This document shows positions 39,198 through 47,910 of a stretch of 64,000 bases of DNA, in pieces. The DNA lies in contig NZ_JRPA02000009.1 of NCBI RefSeq assembly GCF_000765675.1, positions 1-64,000 on the forward strand. The letters run 5' to 3'. A program made the position numbers and the translations under genes. The notes beneath the pieces were generated by a model. That model did no database searches and was not told the origin of the DNA. It was given only the letters and a program-made list of their open reading frames with translations. Source of the stretch: Helicobacter sp. MIT 05-5294. GTDB lineage: Bacteria; Campylobacterota; Campylobacteria; Campylobacterales; Helicobacteraceae. Within the stretch, counting starts at the first letter, position 1. The number at the start of each line of letters is the position of its first letter.

Positions 39198-40286
39198 ATG
39201 CCACACACATTAAAAGCACTTAAAATTGGAAAATACACGATTCCTTTGCCTATCGTTCAAGGCGGAATGGGGGTTGGAATCAGTTGGGATAATCTCGCAG
39301 GGAGTGTTTCTAAATGCGGTGCGCTTGGGATTGTCTCGTGTGTGGGGACAGGATATTATAAAAAAAGTGCTTTTGTGCAAAAGACGATTAAGCATAGACC
39401 TTTTGAGAGTTTGAATTTTTATTCCAAAGAATCCCTAATGGAGATTTTTAAAAATGCGCGTAAAATCTGTGGGGAAAATCCTCTAGGAGCAAATATTCTT
39501 TATGCGATTAATGAATATGGACGCGTGGTGAGGGACGCTTGTGAAGCGGGTGCGAATATGATTATCACCGGAGCGGGATTGCCTACAAATATGCCTGAAT
39601 TTACGAGCAATTTCCCCAATGTTGCTTTGATTCCTATTGTTTCTTCCGCTAAGGCTTTGAAGATTCTCTGTAAGCGGTGGGATGGGCGCTATAAGCGTAT
39701 TCCTGATGCTGTGATTGTGGAGGGACCCTTAAGTGGTGGACATCAAGGGGTGAGTTATGAGGATTGTTTCAAGCCAGAACATCAGCTAGAAGCTATTTTG
39801 CCCGAAGTAATTGAAGAGAGCAAGAAATGGGGAGAGATTCCTGTGATTGCCGCAGGGGGGATTTGGAATCGCGAAGACATTGATAAAATGTTGGATTTGG
39901 GTGCAAGTGGAGTGCAAATGGGGACGCGATTCTTGGGTGCGAAAGAATGTGATGCCAAATACTATAATGAACTAATGTTAAGAGTTAAAAAAGAAGATAT
40001 TGAGCTGATAAAATCCCCTGTTGGCTATCCTGCGCGTGCGGTTATTACAGGTGTGATTAAAGAATTGCGTGAGGGAAGAGCACCTAAAGTCGCTTGTGTT
40101 AGCAACTGCGTAACCCCATGCCAAAGAGGAGTAGAAGCCAAAAAGGTAGGGTATTGTATCGCCGATGGCTTGGGAGATGGTTATTTGGGAGACCCGACAA
40201 ATGGATTGTATTTCACAGGTGCGAATGGCTATCGGATTGATAAAATCCAAAGTGTGCAAGAAATCTTAGATGAATTAAGCCGATGA
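39198..40286 (+). CDS. Nitronate monooxygenase / FabK-like FMN enzyme
   Basis: 362 residues. TIM-barrel FMN protein: PLPIVQGGMGVGISWDNLAGSVSKCGALGIVS at the start, GPLSGGHQG around the catalytic region, and PVIAAGGIWNREDIDKMLDLGASGVQMGTRFLG for phosphate binding. Relatives include nitronate monooxygenases and FabK enoyl-ACP reductases, so the substrate is uncertain. Four-base overlap with the amidase gene. Confidence 0.88.
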   Translation: MPHTLKALKIGKYTIPLPIVQGGMGVGISWDNLAGSVSKCGALGIVSCVGTGYYKKSAFVQKTIKHRPFESLNFYSKESLMEIFKNARKICGENPLGANILYAINEYGRVVRDACEAGANMIITGAGLPTNMPEFTSNFPNVALIPIVSSAKALKILCKRWDGRYKRIPDAVIVEGPLSGGHQGVSYEDCFKPEHQLEAILPEVIEESKKWGEIPVIAAGGIWNREDIDKMLDLGASGVQMGTRFLGAKECDAKYYNELMLRVKKEDIELIKSPVGYPARAVITGVIKELREGRAPKVACVSNCVTPCQRGVEAKKVGYCIADGLGDGYLGDPTNGLYFTGANGYRIDKIQSVQEILDELSR

Positions 40287-41506
40287 TACGATTCTTTGTT
40301 GCATTTTGTTTGTTTTGTAGTGTATTGTTAGCAGAGGTTAAGATTCTCTCTGTGCAACAACTGCAAAATGGCATTACGCTTCAATTTAGCGAGAATATCA
40401 AAAATGCAAATTTCAAGAACTTTTTACTGCAAGATAAAGGAGTATTGCGGTATGTTTATGATATAGAATCGCAGTTGCAAGGAAGCGCGAGGGTTTTTGA
40501 ATTTCAAGGAGATGTGCGGATTAAAATTGCGCAAAATTCTCAAGAAAAAGTGCGTTTAGTTATCACGAGCTCTAAGAAGTTAAATATAGATTTTAAGATT
40601 GACAAGAAACAAGCTACTTTTACGATTCCAAATGCCAAATTGGAGCAAAATAACTTTTCTATCGCTTCGCTTTTTGAACCAAAAACCACGAGCCAAAAAC
40701 CACAGACGCAAACTTCCAAACCAACTTCACAAAAATCCGATTCCACAAAAACAGAATCCCAAAAAACAAATGACAAAGGGCAAAGGGCTTCAACTCCAAC
40801 CAAAACAACGCCAAAATCAAATAAAAACAACACAAACAAAACGATTGTGATTGATCCCGGACATGGCGGTAAGGATTGTGGGGCGATGGGCGTGGATAAA
40901 GTGTGCGAAAAAAAGGTCGTGCTTAACATCGGTAAATATTTGCGCGATGAGCTAAAAAAACGAGGTTATAAAACCTATATGACGCGCGATAAAGATGTGT
41001 TTATTGGATTGCGCCAAAGAACGAATTTGGCAAATAACAAAAATGCGGATTTGTTTATCTCTATCCACGCAAACGCGATTCCAGAAAATAAAGCAAAATT
41101 TGAAGGCATTGAGAGTTATTTTTTATCCACTGCAAGGAGTGAGCGCGCTAAAAAGGTCGCTGCATTAGAAAATAAAGACGATACAGAGGGAATGAATTAT
41201 TTTTCTAAACAATCCTTTTTAAATACCCTAAATACGCAAAGAATCGTAGCTTCTAATCGTTTGGCAATTGACATTCAGTATGGTATGTTGCAGTCTTTGC
41301 GCTCTAAATACAAAGTCGTTGATGGCGGTGTGCGTGAAGGTCCTTTTTGGGTGCTTGTAGGGGCAGTGATGCCATCGGTTTTGCTTGAAGTAGGCTATAT
41401 TACACACCCAACAGAAGGGAAGCGGCTCAATCAAACTGCTTTCCAAAAAACCATTGCCAAAGGCATTGCCGATGGCGTAGATGGCTATTTTCAAAAGAAT
41501 CCCTAA
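40283..41506 (+). CDS. amiA: N-acetylmuramoyl-L-alanine amidase (AmiA/AmiC type)
   Basis: 407 residues. Signal peptide (1-17), an AMIN-like septum-targeting domain (about 20-115), a long Gln/Lys/Thr-rich linker (about 130-185) and an Amidase_3 domain. Zinc and catalytic residues: IVIDPGHGGKDCGAMG, the following Glu in CEKKVVLNIG, SIHANA, and LLEVGYITHPTEG. It cuts septal peptidoglycan at cell separation. Order with tyrS and the FMN enzyme matches H. pylori. Confidence 0.94.
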   Translation: MIRFFVAFCLFCSVLLAEVKILSVQQLQNGITLQFSENIKNANFKNFLLQDKGVLRYVYDIESQLQGSARVFEFQGDVRIKIAQNSQEKVRLVITSSKKLNIDFKIDKKQATFTIPNAKLEQNNFSIASLFEPKTTSQKPQTQTSKPTSQKSDSTKTESQKTNDKGQRASTPTKTTPKSNKNNTNKTIVIDPGHGGKDCGAMGVDKVCEKKVVLNIGKYLRDELKKRGYKTYMTRDKDVFIGLRQRTNLANNKNADLFISIHANAIPENKAKFEGIESYFLSTARSERAKKVAALENKDDTEGMNYFSKQSFLNTLNTQRIVASNRLAIDIQYGMLQSLRSKYKVVDGGVREGPFWVLVGAVMPSVLLEVGYITHPTEGKRLNQTAFQKTIAKGIADGVDGYFQKNP

Positions 41507-41515
41507 AGGTTAATA

Positions 41516-42349
41516 ATGCGAAAAGTTACAATTCCCCATTTAGTATTTTCTTCTTTATATTTTATTTTGGCACTCTTTACGATTTTGATGTTGGCACTTA
41601 CAAGCTTTGCGCCAGATTTTAAGCATATGTTTCGGCTTACTACCCAGCCTTTTGGCGTTTATTTTGGAATTTGCGTGATTTTACTTGCTTGTGGCGTGAT
41701 TGTGAGTGTTTTTAATATCGTGCGCATTTATTATAGCCATTTGCCAAAGTTTTATAGTGTTATTATTGGCTTGTCGTTGTGTGTGTTTGCTTTTTTTCTT
41801 TATTATGAATTGTTCGTCGTGCGTAGAACCTATTTTGATGCCTTTTCGTTTGAAGATTCTTTAAGGCTTGTTCAAGAAAATGTGTTTACTAAAAGCCTTT
41901 ATCAAGGTTGCGTGGATTATGCTTTTTATATTCTTTTTGTGTTTTGTCCTGCTGTGGTTTATTTGTTTGGTTTGTCGTTTGATAAAAGCTTGAAATTTGG
42001 CAGAATCTTGCATTTGATACAACCGAGTTTTAATGTAATGCTTAGCGTTTTGTTTGGGTTTGCAATTTCTCCCTTTTTTAAAAGCGGGATAGCGGGTTAT
42101 TTTGATTTAGTCTTGTTGGTTTTAGGGCTTGGAATGGTGCTGTATCTTTGCATTAAAGGCAATCGGAGTTTTGACTCTTATGAAATCTTCAATCTGCTGT
42201 TATTGTTGATTATGTGCGTGATTATGATGATTTCTTCTTATGGTTTTGTAGATGGCGAATCTTATTTTGAAGTGCGCAAAGCATTCTATGCCTTAGTGTT
42301 GTTTGGTTGGTGCAGTTCATGGATGATGAAACTGACCATTAAATATTAA
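41516..42349 (+). CDS. Polytopic membrane protein, unknown function
   Basis: 277 residues with about eight hydrophobic helices spread over the full length. No motif recognised. Helix ends carry mixed aromatic residues. It begins nine bases after the amidase stop and is probably co-transcribed with it, so a cell-envelope role is possible. Confidence 0.75.
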   Translation: MRKVTIPHLVFSSLYFILALFTILMLALTSFAPDFKHMFRLTTQPFGVYFGICVILLACGVIVSVFNIVRIYYSHLPKFYSVIIGLSLCVFAFFLYYELFVVRRTYFDAFSFEDSLRLVQENVFTKSLYQGCVDYAFYILFVFCPAVVYLFGLSFDKSLKFGRILHLIQPSFNVMLSVLFGFAISPFFKSGIAGYFDLVLLVLGLGMVLYLCIKGNRSFDSYEIFNLLLLLIMCVIMMISSYGFVDGESYFEVRKAFYALVLFGWCSSWMMKLTIKY

Positions 42350-42374
42350 GTGATTTTATGACAAAGGATATAAA

Positions 42375-43577
42375 ATGAATAAACCTTACTTGAAACAATT
42401 TCCCGATGAAAAGGGTTTTTTTGGAAAATTTGGAGGAAGCTTTGTGCCAGATTCCATTCAACAAGCAATGGACGAGATTAACACCGCGTATAATTTAATT
42501 GCGCAAAATAGTGATTTTATCGCGGAGTTGCGCAAGATTCGGGAGACTTTTCAAGGACGCCCAACGCCGATTTATTTTGCGCATAATTTGACGAAAAAAT
42601 ACGGCGGTGCGGGGATTTATCTCAAGCGTGAAGACTTGAATCATACAGGAGCGCACAAACTAAATCATTGTATGGGTGAGGCATTACTTGCGAAATTTAT
42701 GGGTAAGAAGAAATTGATTGCCGAAACAGGAGCTGGGCAACATGGAGTGGCAATCGCAACTGCAGCGGCATATTTTGGGCTTGAATGCGAAATCCATATG
42801 GGCGAAGTGGATATTGCCAAAGAACACCCAAATGTTGTGCGTATGAGGGTTTTAGGCGCGAAAGTGATTGCAGTTACCGCAGGAGCGAAAACGCTCAAGG
42901 AAGCTGTGGATTCTGCCTTTGAATCCTATCTTAAAGATCCCAAAAATGCGATGTATGCTATCGGTTCTGTGGTAGGTCCTCACCCTTTTCCTAAAATGGT
43001 GCGCGATTTTCAAGCGGTTGTTGGCGTGGAATCGCGTAAGCAATTTTTGGAAATGACAGGGGAATTGCCCGATATTGTTTGTGCTTGTGTTGGAGGTGGA
43101 AGCAATGCGATGGGAATCTTTAGCGGATTTATAGAAGACGCAGTGGAGCTTGTTGGAATAGAGCCTTTGGGGCGTGGGAGTGCGTTGGGCGAACACGCGG
43201 CTAGTCTTAGCTATGGGAGCGAGGGAGTAATGCATGGATTTAACTCTATAATGCTAAAAGATTCGCAAGATAATCCCGCACCTGTGTATAGTGTGGCAAG
43301 TGGTTTGGATTATCCAAGTGTGGGACCAGAACACGCGTATTTGCATAGTATTGGGCGCACAAAAGTCGCGGCTATTAGCGATAAAGAGGCAATCGCCGCG
43401 TTTTTTGAATTAAGCAAAAATGAGGGAATTATCCCTGCAATTGAATCAAGCCACGCGTTAGCTTACGCACTTAAAATTGCACCGGATTTAAAAGGGCAAA
43501 AGATTCTTGTTAATCTTAGTGGAAGAGGGGACAAGGATATTGATTTCGTGGTAGAAAACTTCGGATATGGGGAGTAG
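42375..43577 (+). CDS. trpB: Tryptophan synthase beta chain
   Basis: 400 residues. The PLP Lys sits in [42 protein letters not shown] and [14 protein letters not shown]-like [16 protein letters not shown] are canonical. TrpB joins indole and serine to tryptophan. No trpA or other trp gene lies in the window, so it stands alone here; a ribosome site precedes the ATG. It may still pair with a TrpA encoded elsewhere. Confidence 0.93.
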   Translation: MNKPYLKQFPDEKGFFGKFGGSFVPDSIQQAMDEINTAYNLIAQNSDFIAELRKIRETFQGRPTPIYFAHNLTKKYGGAGIYLKREDLNHTGAHKLNHCMGEALLAKFMGKKKLIAETGAGQHGVAIATAAAYFGLECEIHMGEVDIAKEHPNVVRMRVLGAKVIAVTAGAKTLKEAVDSAFESYLKDPKNAMYAIGSVVGPHPFPKMVRDFQAVVGVESRKQFLEMTGELPDIVCACVGGGSNAMGIFSGFIEDAVELVGIEPLGRGSALGEHAASLSYGSEGVMHGFNSIMLKDSQDNPAPVYSVASGLDYPSVGPEHAYLHSIGRTKVAAISDKEAIAAFFELSKNEGIIPAIESSHALAYALKIAPDLKGQKILVNLSGRGDKDIDFVVENFGYGE

Positions 43578-43941
43578 AATCTCGCTTGTAAGGGATTCTA
43601 TGTTGCATTCAAATCTCTTAATGCCACAGACGATGAATTTCCCTGCATCATTGTGGGCGAGAGGACAATCCATAATCTGCAATGTTTGCGCCCTCTTTTT
43701 ACTACGAGGCAATGCCGAAGCAATCCATAGTTTTATCTTAAAGGAGATTTTACTATGGAATCCTTAGAAAGTTTGTTGTGTTGTCTTGGGATTCCATTGC
43801 AAAGCCTTTTGATAGCCAAAATGATAGATTGCCACGAGATTCTAACAAAATCTCTCGTAATGACGCAATGGAATCTCTAGTGAGATTCTTACATTTTGTT
43901 AACCATCACAAATGCTAATTTGCGATTCTTTAAGCGTTTAA
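43578..43941. repeat. Gene-free region with dispersed palindromic repeats (cluster G)
   Basis: One good copy at 43825-43870 (ATAGATTGCCACGAGATTCT, then AAATCTCTCGTAATGACGCAATGG) and partial copies near 43655-43680 and 43715-43730. Nothing else recognised. Confidence 0.6.
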
Positions 43942-44134
43942 TTACCTTATACACGCCACAATGCCCCAAATTACAAGCCCAAAAATCCCAGCTCCTACGA
44001 TAAAGCCAAGCAATGGATTCTTAGTCCCCTCCGCTACTTCCCGCTAAAACGCTCCCGCCGCTTAATGCTATAAAGCCAATAATAATTATAGGCATAAGGA
44101 TAATTCCAAGCGTGATACTTATGGCTAATTCCAT
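43942..44134 (-). pseudogene. Decayed small two-helix membrane protein, copy 1 (two frameshifts)
   Basis: Starts MELAISITLGIILMPIIIIG, then is cut by a TAG at 44033-44035. Adding one T at 44046-44049 and one at 43981-43984 (T4 runs that are T5 in a related context) restores a 64-residue protein ending NPLLGF...GIFGLVIWGIVACIR. It is a paralogue of the sequence at 44645-44854. It starts one base after the DUF805 stop. Two homopolymer losses could also be sequencing error. Confidence 0.65.
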
Positions 44135-44135
44135 C

Positions 44136-44498
44136 TCACTCCTTAGATTTTGGCATTACTGGTGGGCTTGGTTGCAGTGGGTCTGTGCCATATTGATTCT
44201 CCCCCACATCGCCCTTTGTCCCACCGCACCAAACTATAATAATAAGCCACCCAATAATTGGGATAAGCAGCCAAAGGCAGTTCCAGCCCGAGCGGTTAAT
44301 GTCGTGCAGTCGCTTCACACAAAAGATAATAAAGAAAAGCTCCGCAATAAAAATGGGTATCAACAAAGCCACTCCGTCATATCCGCTACTCACCGCTATC
44401 TTAAATGCCATTAAAAAAAATAATTTAATGACAAAATAAACAATGAAGTATTGCCAAAATTTGCTTCTGCTTATTCTGCTAGAATCTAAATTATTCAT
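44136..44498 (-). CDS. DUF805-family membrane protein
   Basis: 120 residues. Three to four membrane helices and the family core FCVKRLHDINRSGWNCLWLLIPIIGWLIIIVWCG, followed by a hydrophilic tail (GTKGDVGENQYGTDPL) typical of DUF805. Function unknown; members are inner-membrane proteins often near stress or phage genes. Flanked by two related broken small-membrane genes in the same orientation. Confidence 0.8.
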   Translation of the reverse strand: MNNLDSSRISRSKFWQYFIVYFVIKLFFLMAFKIAVSSGYDGVALLIPIFIAELFFIIFCVKRLHDINRSGWNCLWLLIPIIGWLIIIVWCGGTKGDVGENQYGTDPLQPSPPVMPKSKE

Positions 44499-44644
44499 AA
44501 TAACTCCTAGATTTCTTCAATCCCTCACAATCATCACAAAACGCAAGATTTGCGAATGAACTAACTGTTACCAAAGCCCTAAAACTTCTCATTCTCACAC
44601 CTTATAACAAGAATCGCGTTTAATTAATTCACACATACATAAGT

Positions 44645-44854
44645 CTAACCCACACACGCCACAATGCCCCAAATCACAATACCAAAAATCCCAACACTAA
44701 CGATGATTCCAAGAAGAGGATTCCCCGTTTTTTCTGAAGTCGCCACCCCAGCACCAATGCCACCAAAGAAAATGATTTGAAAAATAGTGAGGATAAATGG
44801 CTACAAGATGAATGCTAGAATGATCCCTAGCGCGATACTCAATGCTAATCCCAT
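44645..44854 (-). pseudogene. Decayed small membrane protein, copy 2 (in-frame TAG)
   Basis: Frame is open over 70 codons except for a TAG at codon 18 (MGLALSIALGIILAFIL*PFIL). The rest (GNPLLGIIVSVGIFGIVIWGIVACVG) closely matches copy 1 at 43942-44134. GGAGA precedes the ATG. A restored product would be a 69-residue two-helix protein. The paralogue pair flanks the DUF805 gene. Confidence 0.65.
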
Positions 44855-44920
44855 AGAATCTCCTTTTTATTTAAGCTTATCCAAAGTAGGTATACCCATT
44901 GTATCCCCTTGAATTTACAA

Positions 44921-44944
44921 GTAGAATCCTAAAAAGGATTCTAC
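44921..44944. terminator. Perfect hairpin downstream of the lipoprotein gene
   Basis: GTAGAATCCT (44921-44930), loop AAAA, AGGATTCTAC (44935-44944): 10-bp perfect stem, about 84 bases past the minus-strand lipoprotein stop. No strong T run on either side, so a terminator role is only probable. Confidence 0.45.
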
Positions 44945-45027
44945 ATTTCAAAAACATTAAATTTCCTCTGTTTCAAAGAAAATTGTCTTATCCAAATGCG
45001 TAAAAATGTTTTATTTAAAACCCCGCT

Positions 45028-45585
45028 CTATTTGCCTGTATTTTGCATAATATCCGCAAATTCTTTATGTGTAATGATTTTATTAATCAAATCTTTTACG
45101 CCTGTATTTAGAGTTGAAGCCATATTGGTGCAAGCGGTAAAAGCCAAATATGCCGATGGATAATCTGTTTTGGATTGGACATTGAATGTTTTTGAAGTAT
45201 TTTCTTGAGAAATTGTTATATCAAATGACCAATAAGCATTCCCTATCATACTACTACCATAGATGTTATTGAGATTTCCTATGATAACAATATCGGAATT
45301 TTCATCATACAATCCTGCTATTTTAAGTTCCTCTATAAGAGCCTTTCTAATGTATTCCGAAAATGTCTCTCCGCTTGGCGTAGAAATTGTTTCCGCCAAC
45401 CTACATAAAATATGGTTTTCTCCCGCATTATTTGCACTAAAAGCACCAACTTTGACTTTTGTGTTGTATTTTTTCAATTCTAACATATTGTCTGCTGATG
45501 AATGATATGTTTGTGTTTTAATTCCACAACCTACAAAAAGCAACGCAAATAAACCGATTAAACTCAAGTATAAAAACCTCTTCAT
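45028..45585 (-). CDS. Lipoprotein of unknown function
   Basis: 185 residues. Signal ends LLFVGC (Cys20), a lipobox. The mature part reads like a small beta/alpha periplasmic domain (KVKVGAFSAN, DIVIIGNLNNIYGSSMIGNAYWSFDITIS); it recalls YajG-like lipoproteins but no firm family match. Transcribed divergently from the XRE regulator across a palindromic operator, so it may be a target of it. Confidence 0.7.
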   Translation of the reverse strand: MKRFLYLSLIGLFALLFVGCGIKTQTYHSSADNMLELKKYNTKVKVGAFSANNAGENHILCRLAETISTPSGETFSEYIRKALIEELKIAGLYDENSDIVIIGNLNNIYGSSMIGNAYWSFDITISQENTSKTFNVQSKTDYPSAYLAFTACTNMASTLNTGVKDLINKIITHKEFADIMQNTGK

Positions 45586-45605
45586 TAAAACTCCTTGTGA
45601 ATTTT

Positions 45606-45673
45606 AACTTATTATAATAAGTTGAAATTGGATTCTACAACTTATAAAATTAAAAATAACTTATTATTATAAG
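45606..45673. promoter_or_regulatory. Palindromic operator region between lipoprotein and XRE genes
   Basis: AACTTATTATAATAAGTT (45606-45623) is a perfect 18-base palindrome. The half-site AACTTAT recurs at 45639 and in an imperfect copy CTTATTATTATAAG (45660-45673). Both divergent starts lie within 25 bases, as expected for a regulator controlling itself and its neighbour. Confidence 0.6.
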
Positions 45674-45681
45674 GTAAATTA

Positions 45682-45951
45682 TTGCCATTAGAACCTGAAG
45701 AAGTAAGAGAAATTTATAAACAAATCGGTGCAAATGTCGCAAAAATAAGAAAGCAAAAGCATTACTCCCAACTCAAACTTTCTCTAGCCATAGGGCATAA
45801 TTCAGTAAGCCTTATTTCTTTTGCTGAAATTGGGCTTAAAGGGGCGCATTTTAATATTGAACATCTCCTGCAAATCGCCAAAGTCTTAGAAGTGGATATT
45901 TGTGAGTTTTTTGCAGGAATTTCTTTAGAGGAAATGGGGGATAAACCCTAA
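45682..45951 (+). CDS. XRE-family HTH transcriptional regulator
   Basis: 89 residues from a TTG at 45682 with AAGG seven bases upstream. An N-terminal Cro/CI-like HTH is seen: IGANVAKIRKQKHYSQLKLSLAIGHNSVSLISFAEIGLKGAHFNIEHLLQIAKVLEVDICEFF. No ligand or partner domain. Likely binds the palindrome between it and the lipoprotein gene. Confidence 0.88.
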   Translation: MPLEPEEVREIYKQIGANVAKIRKQKHYSQLKLSLAIGHNSVSLISFAEIGLKGAHFNIEHLLQIAKVLEVDICEFFAGISLEEMGDKP

Positions 45952-45964
45952 AGCTTTATGGGGC

Positions 45965-45989
45965 GTGGAATCCTTAAATGAGATTCCAC
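45965..45989. terminator. Hairpin between convergent XRE and znuA genes
   Basis: GTGGAATC (45965-45972), loop of 9, GATTCCAC (45982-45989): 8-bp perfect stem between two converging genes. It could end both transcripts, but lacks a T run. Confidence 0.45.
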
Positions 45990-46008
45990 ACAGCAAACAA
46001 GTAGAATC

Positions 46009-46878
46009 TTATGGCTCTAAATTCTTGTTGCTTAAAGTATTGGCAAACTCTAAAAGATTCTCACTCCAAGGGGTTTTAAGCGGGGAGAAAAATCCGAGTT
46101 TAGCTCCGCTTTCTTTGGCGATAAATTCCGCTGCTTTGGTAGAAAATTCGGGTTGGGCGAAGATTATCTTAAGTTTGTTTTTTTTAATGGTTTCAATTAC
46201 GCGCACCATTTCCTGCATTTTTGGGCTTTTGCCCTCAATCTCAATTGCAATTTCTTCTAAATGATAATCTCTAGCAAAATACCCAAGCATGGGGTGGAAA
46301 ACAACGAATTGCTGGTGTTGCGGCAAAGTGCTTAGGATTTGTTCTAATTGCAAATGAGTTTGTTGAATCTCCGCAATTAACGCCTCATAAGCCTTTGTAT
46401 AATCCGCGCTAGAATCCAAAGTCTTAAGTGATTCGTAAATGTTTTTTGCAATCTGTTTGGCATTGTTTGGAGAAAGCCAAATGTGTGTATCTCCCCTCTC
46501 GTGTGAATGGTGCGATTGCATGGAATCGTGGGATTCGTGCTTGGAGTGAGAATGCTCCCAAAAAATCCGCGTGATTCCTAAGCTATTATCAAAGACTTGC
46601 ATTGCTTTGTTTTGTGCCTTAAATCGTGGAAGCCAAATGTCTTCGAACTCAATTCCGATTCCAAAATAAGCCACAGCAGAATTAACTTTCTTAACATCGG
46701 AGAATTTTGGTTCAAAATCGTGCGGATTGACGCCGGATTTGACAAGCGAGACGACTTCGTATTGTTCCCCTGCGATTTTTTGCGCAAACTCTTGCTGCAT
46801 AGGAATGCTCACAACAATGATTTCGCGCCCAAAGGCGATTTGACATAAGAAGCATAAAATGAAGAATATATTTTTCAT
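46009..46878 (-). CDS. znuA: Zinc ABC transporter substrate-binding protein
   Basis: 289 residues with a signal peptide (1-17). ZnuA/AdcA-type features: metal-binding His in KSGVNPHDFEP, a His/Ser-rich loop (HSHSKHESHDSMQSHHSHERGDTH) after residue 115, HPMLGYFARDY and a late acidic site (FAQPEFST). It would capture zinc for import. No permease or ATPase gene is adjacent, so the rest of the transporter must be elsewhere. Confidence 0.9.
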   Translation of the reverse strand: MKNIFFILCFLCQIAFGREIIVVSIPMQQEFAQKIAGEQYEVVSLVKSGVNPHDFEPKFSDVKKVNSAVAYFGIGIEFEDIWLPRFKAQNKAMQVFDNSLGITRIFWEHSHSKHESHDSMQSHHSHERGDTHIWLSPNNAKQIAKNIYESLKTLDSSADYTKAYEALIAEIQQTHLQLEQILSTLPQHQQFVVFHPMLGYFARDYHLEEIAIEIEGKSPKMQEMVRVIETIKKNKLKIIFAQPEFSTKAAEFIAKESGAKLGFFSPLKTPWSENLLEFANTLSNKNLEP

Positions 46879-46954
46879 CTTTTTCCTTTTTAGTAATTAT
46901 TAAAACTTTTTGGGATATTATTTTAACTTATTTTTTTAAAAATGCGAAATTAAT

Positions 46955-47031
46955 GCGTTCATAGCTCAATTGGATAGAGCATCAGACTTCGGATCTGAGG
47001 GTTGGGGGTTCGACTCCCTCTGAGCGTACCA
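46955..47031 (+). tRNA. tRNA-Arg (anticodon TCG)
   Basis: 77 bases including the encoded CCA. Acceptor GCGTTCA pairs with TGAGCGT (two wobbles). The anticodon stem is TCAGA/TCTGA with loop CTTCGGA, so the anticodon is TCG, reading CGN arginine codons. T arm: GGGGG-TTCGACT-CCCTC. Confidence 0.93.
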
Positions 47032-47078
47032 CTATGCTTTCTTGACACTTATCAATCAAACATTATAAAAGGCGAAAT

Positions 47079-47786
47079 ATGGATTTAGGTGCGCTAGAAA
47101 TAGAGATTAAAAAGGGATTAAGCACTTTAGAGAATTTAGAAAATATTGTTACAATCTTCGGCGGTGCGCGTGTGGGTAGAGACACCAAAGCCTATCAAAG
47201 CGTAAGGAAGTTGGCTAGGAGATTAGGCAAAGAGGGCTATTCTGTAATGACAGGTGGCGGACCCGGGATTATGGAAGCGGCGAATCGTGGGCTTGTGGAG
47301 TATAAAAACGATTTGAAAAATGGTAAGCTTGATAAGAAAAGATGCAAGATAGAATTCCAAAGAAATGAGCAATCCGCCAAAAATGCTTCTTTGCAACCCG
47401 CAAAAGATTCCATTATCTCTATTGGTTTAAATATCCAACTTCCCCACGAGCAACAAATGAATCCCTTTGTAGAAGTGCCGCTAGAATTTCAAAATTTCTT
47501 TAGCAGAAAATTAGTCTTTAACTACAATTCTACTGCATTTGTTGTGGCAATGGGTGGATTTGGCACTTTAGATGAGTTAAGCGAAGTTTTGGTGCAAATC
47601 GCCACTGGCAAACACAAAAGAATCCCGATTATTTTGTATGGCAAGGATTATTGGCGAGGATTTGTCCAATGGCTAAGAAGCACTATGCTAAAAGAAAGTA
47701 CGATTTCCAAAGACGAGTTAGAATTAATCCAAATCGCCAACAAGCCTAAAGAGGTTTTGAAAATTTTAAAAGAGAATCAAAAATAA
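47079..47786 (+). CDS. LOG-family protein
   Basis: 235 residues. GGGPGIMEAANRG is the nucleotide-binding signature of LOG/YgdH-type proteins; the second motif reads MGGFGTLDELSE instead of PGGxGTxxE, close but varied. Related enzymes hydrolyse nucleoside 5'-monophosphates (cytokinin-activating type or PpnN-like). The exact substrate is open. Confidence 0.85.
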   Translation: MDLGALEIEIKKGLSTLENLENIVTIFGGARVGRDTKAYQSVRKLARRLGKEGYSVMTGGGPGIMEAANRGLVEYKNDLKNGKLDKKRCKIEFQRNEQSAKNASLQPAKDSIISIGLNIQLPHEQQMNPFVEVPLEFQNFFSRKLVFNYNSTAFVVAMGGFGTLDELSEVLVQIATGKHKRIPIILYGKDYWRGFVQWLRSTMLKESTISKDELELIQIANKPKEVLKILKENQK

Positions 47787-47798
47787 ATGGAATCGCGT

Positions 47799-47888
47799 TT
47801 AAAACACAGGATTCCCTGTGCCATACATCATAAAAAGCACCATAAAGGCGGCGAAAAACCCAAGCAATAAAGGAATAAACTTTGACAT
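47799..47888 (-). CDS. Possible 29-residue membrane protein
   Basis: ATG at 47888 on the minus strand opens a 30-codon frame, MSKFIPLLLGFFAAFMVLFM followed by MYGTGNPVF. It forms a single membrane helix with a Lys at the start and a small polar tail. It fits neatly between the LOG stop (47786) and the rarA start (47911). GGGGAAAAG lies just upstream. Short and unproven. Confidence 0.45.
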   Translation of the reverse strand: MSKFIPLLLGFFAAFMVLFMMYGTGNPVF

Positions 47889-47910
47889 ACTTTTCCCCAA
47901 AAGAATAAAA

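Noticed and set aside
44112-44414. Plus-strand frame opposite the DUF805 gene
   Set aside because: The minus-strand frame has a clear DUF805 core and membrane helices; the plus frame has none and no ribosome site.
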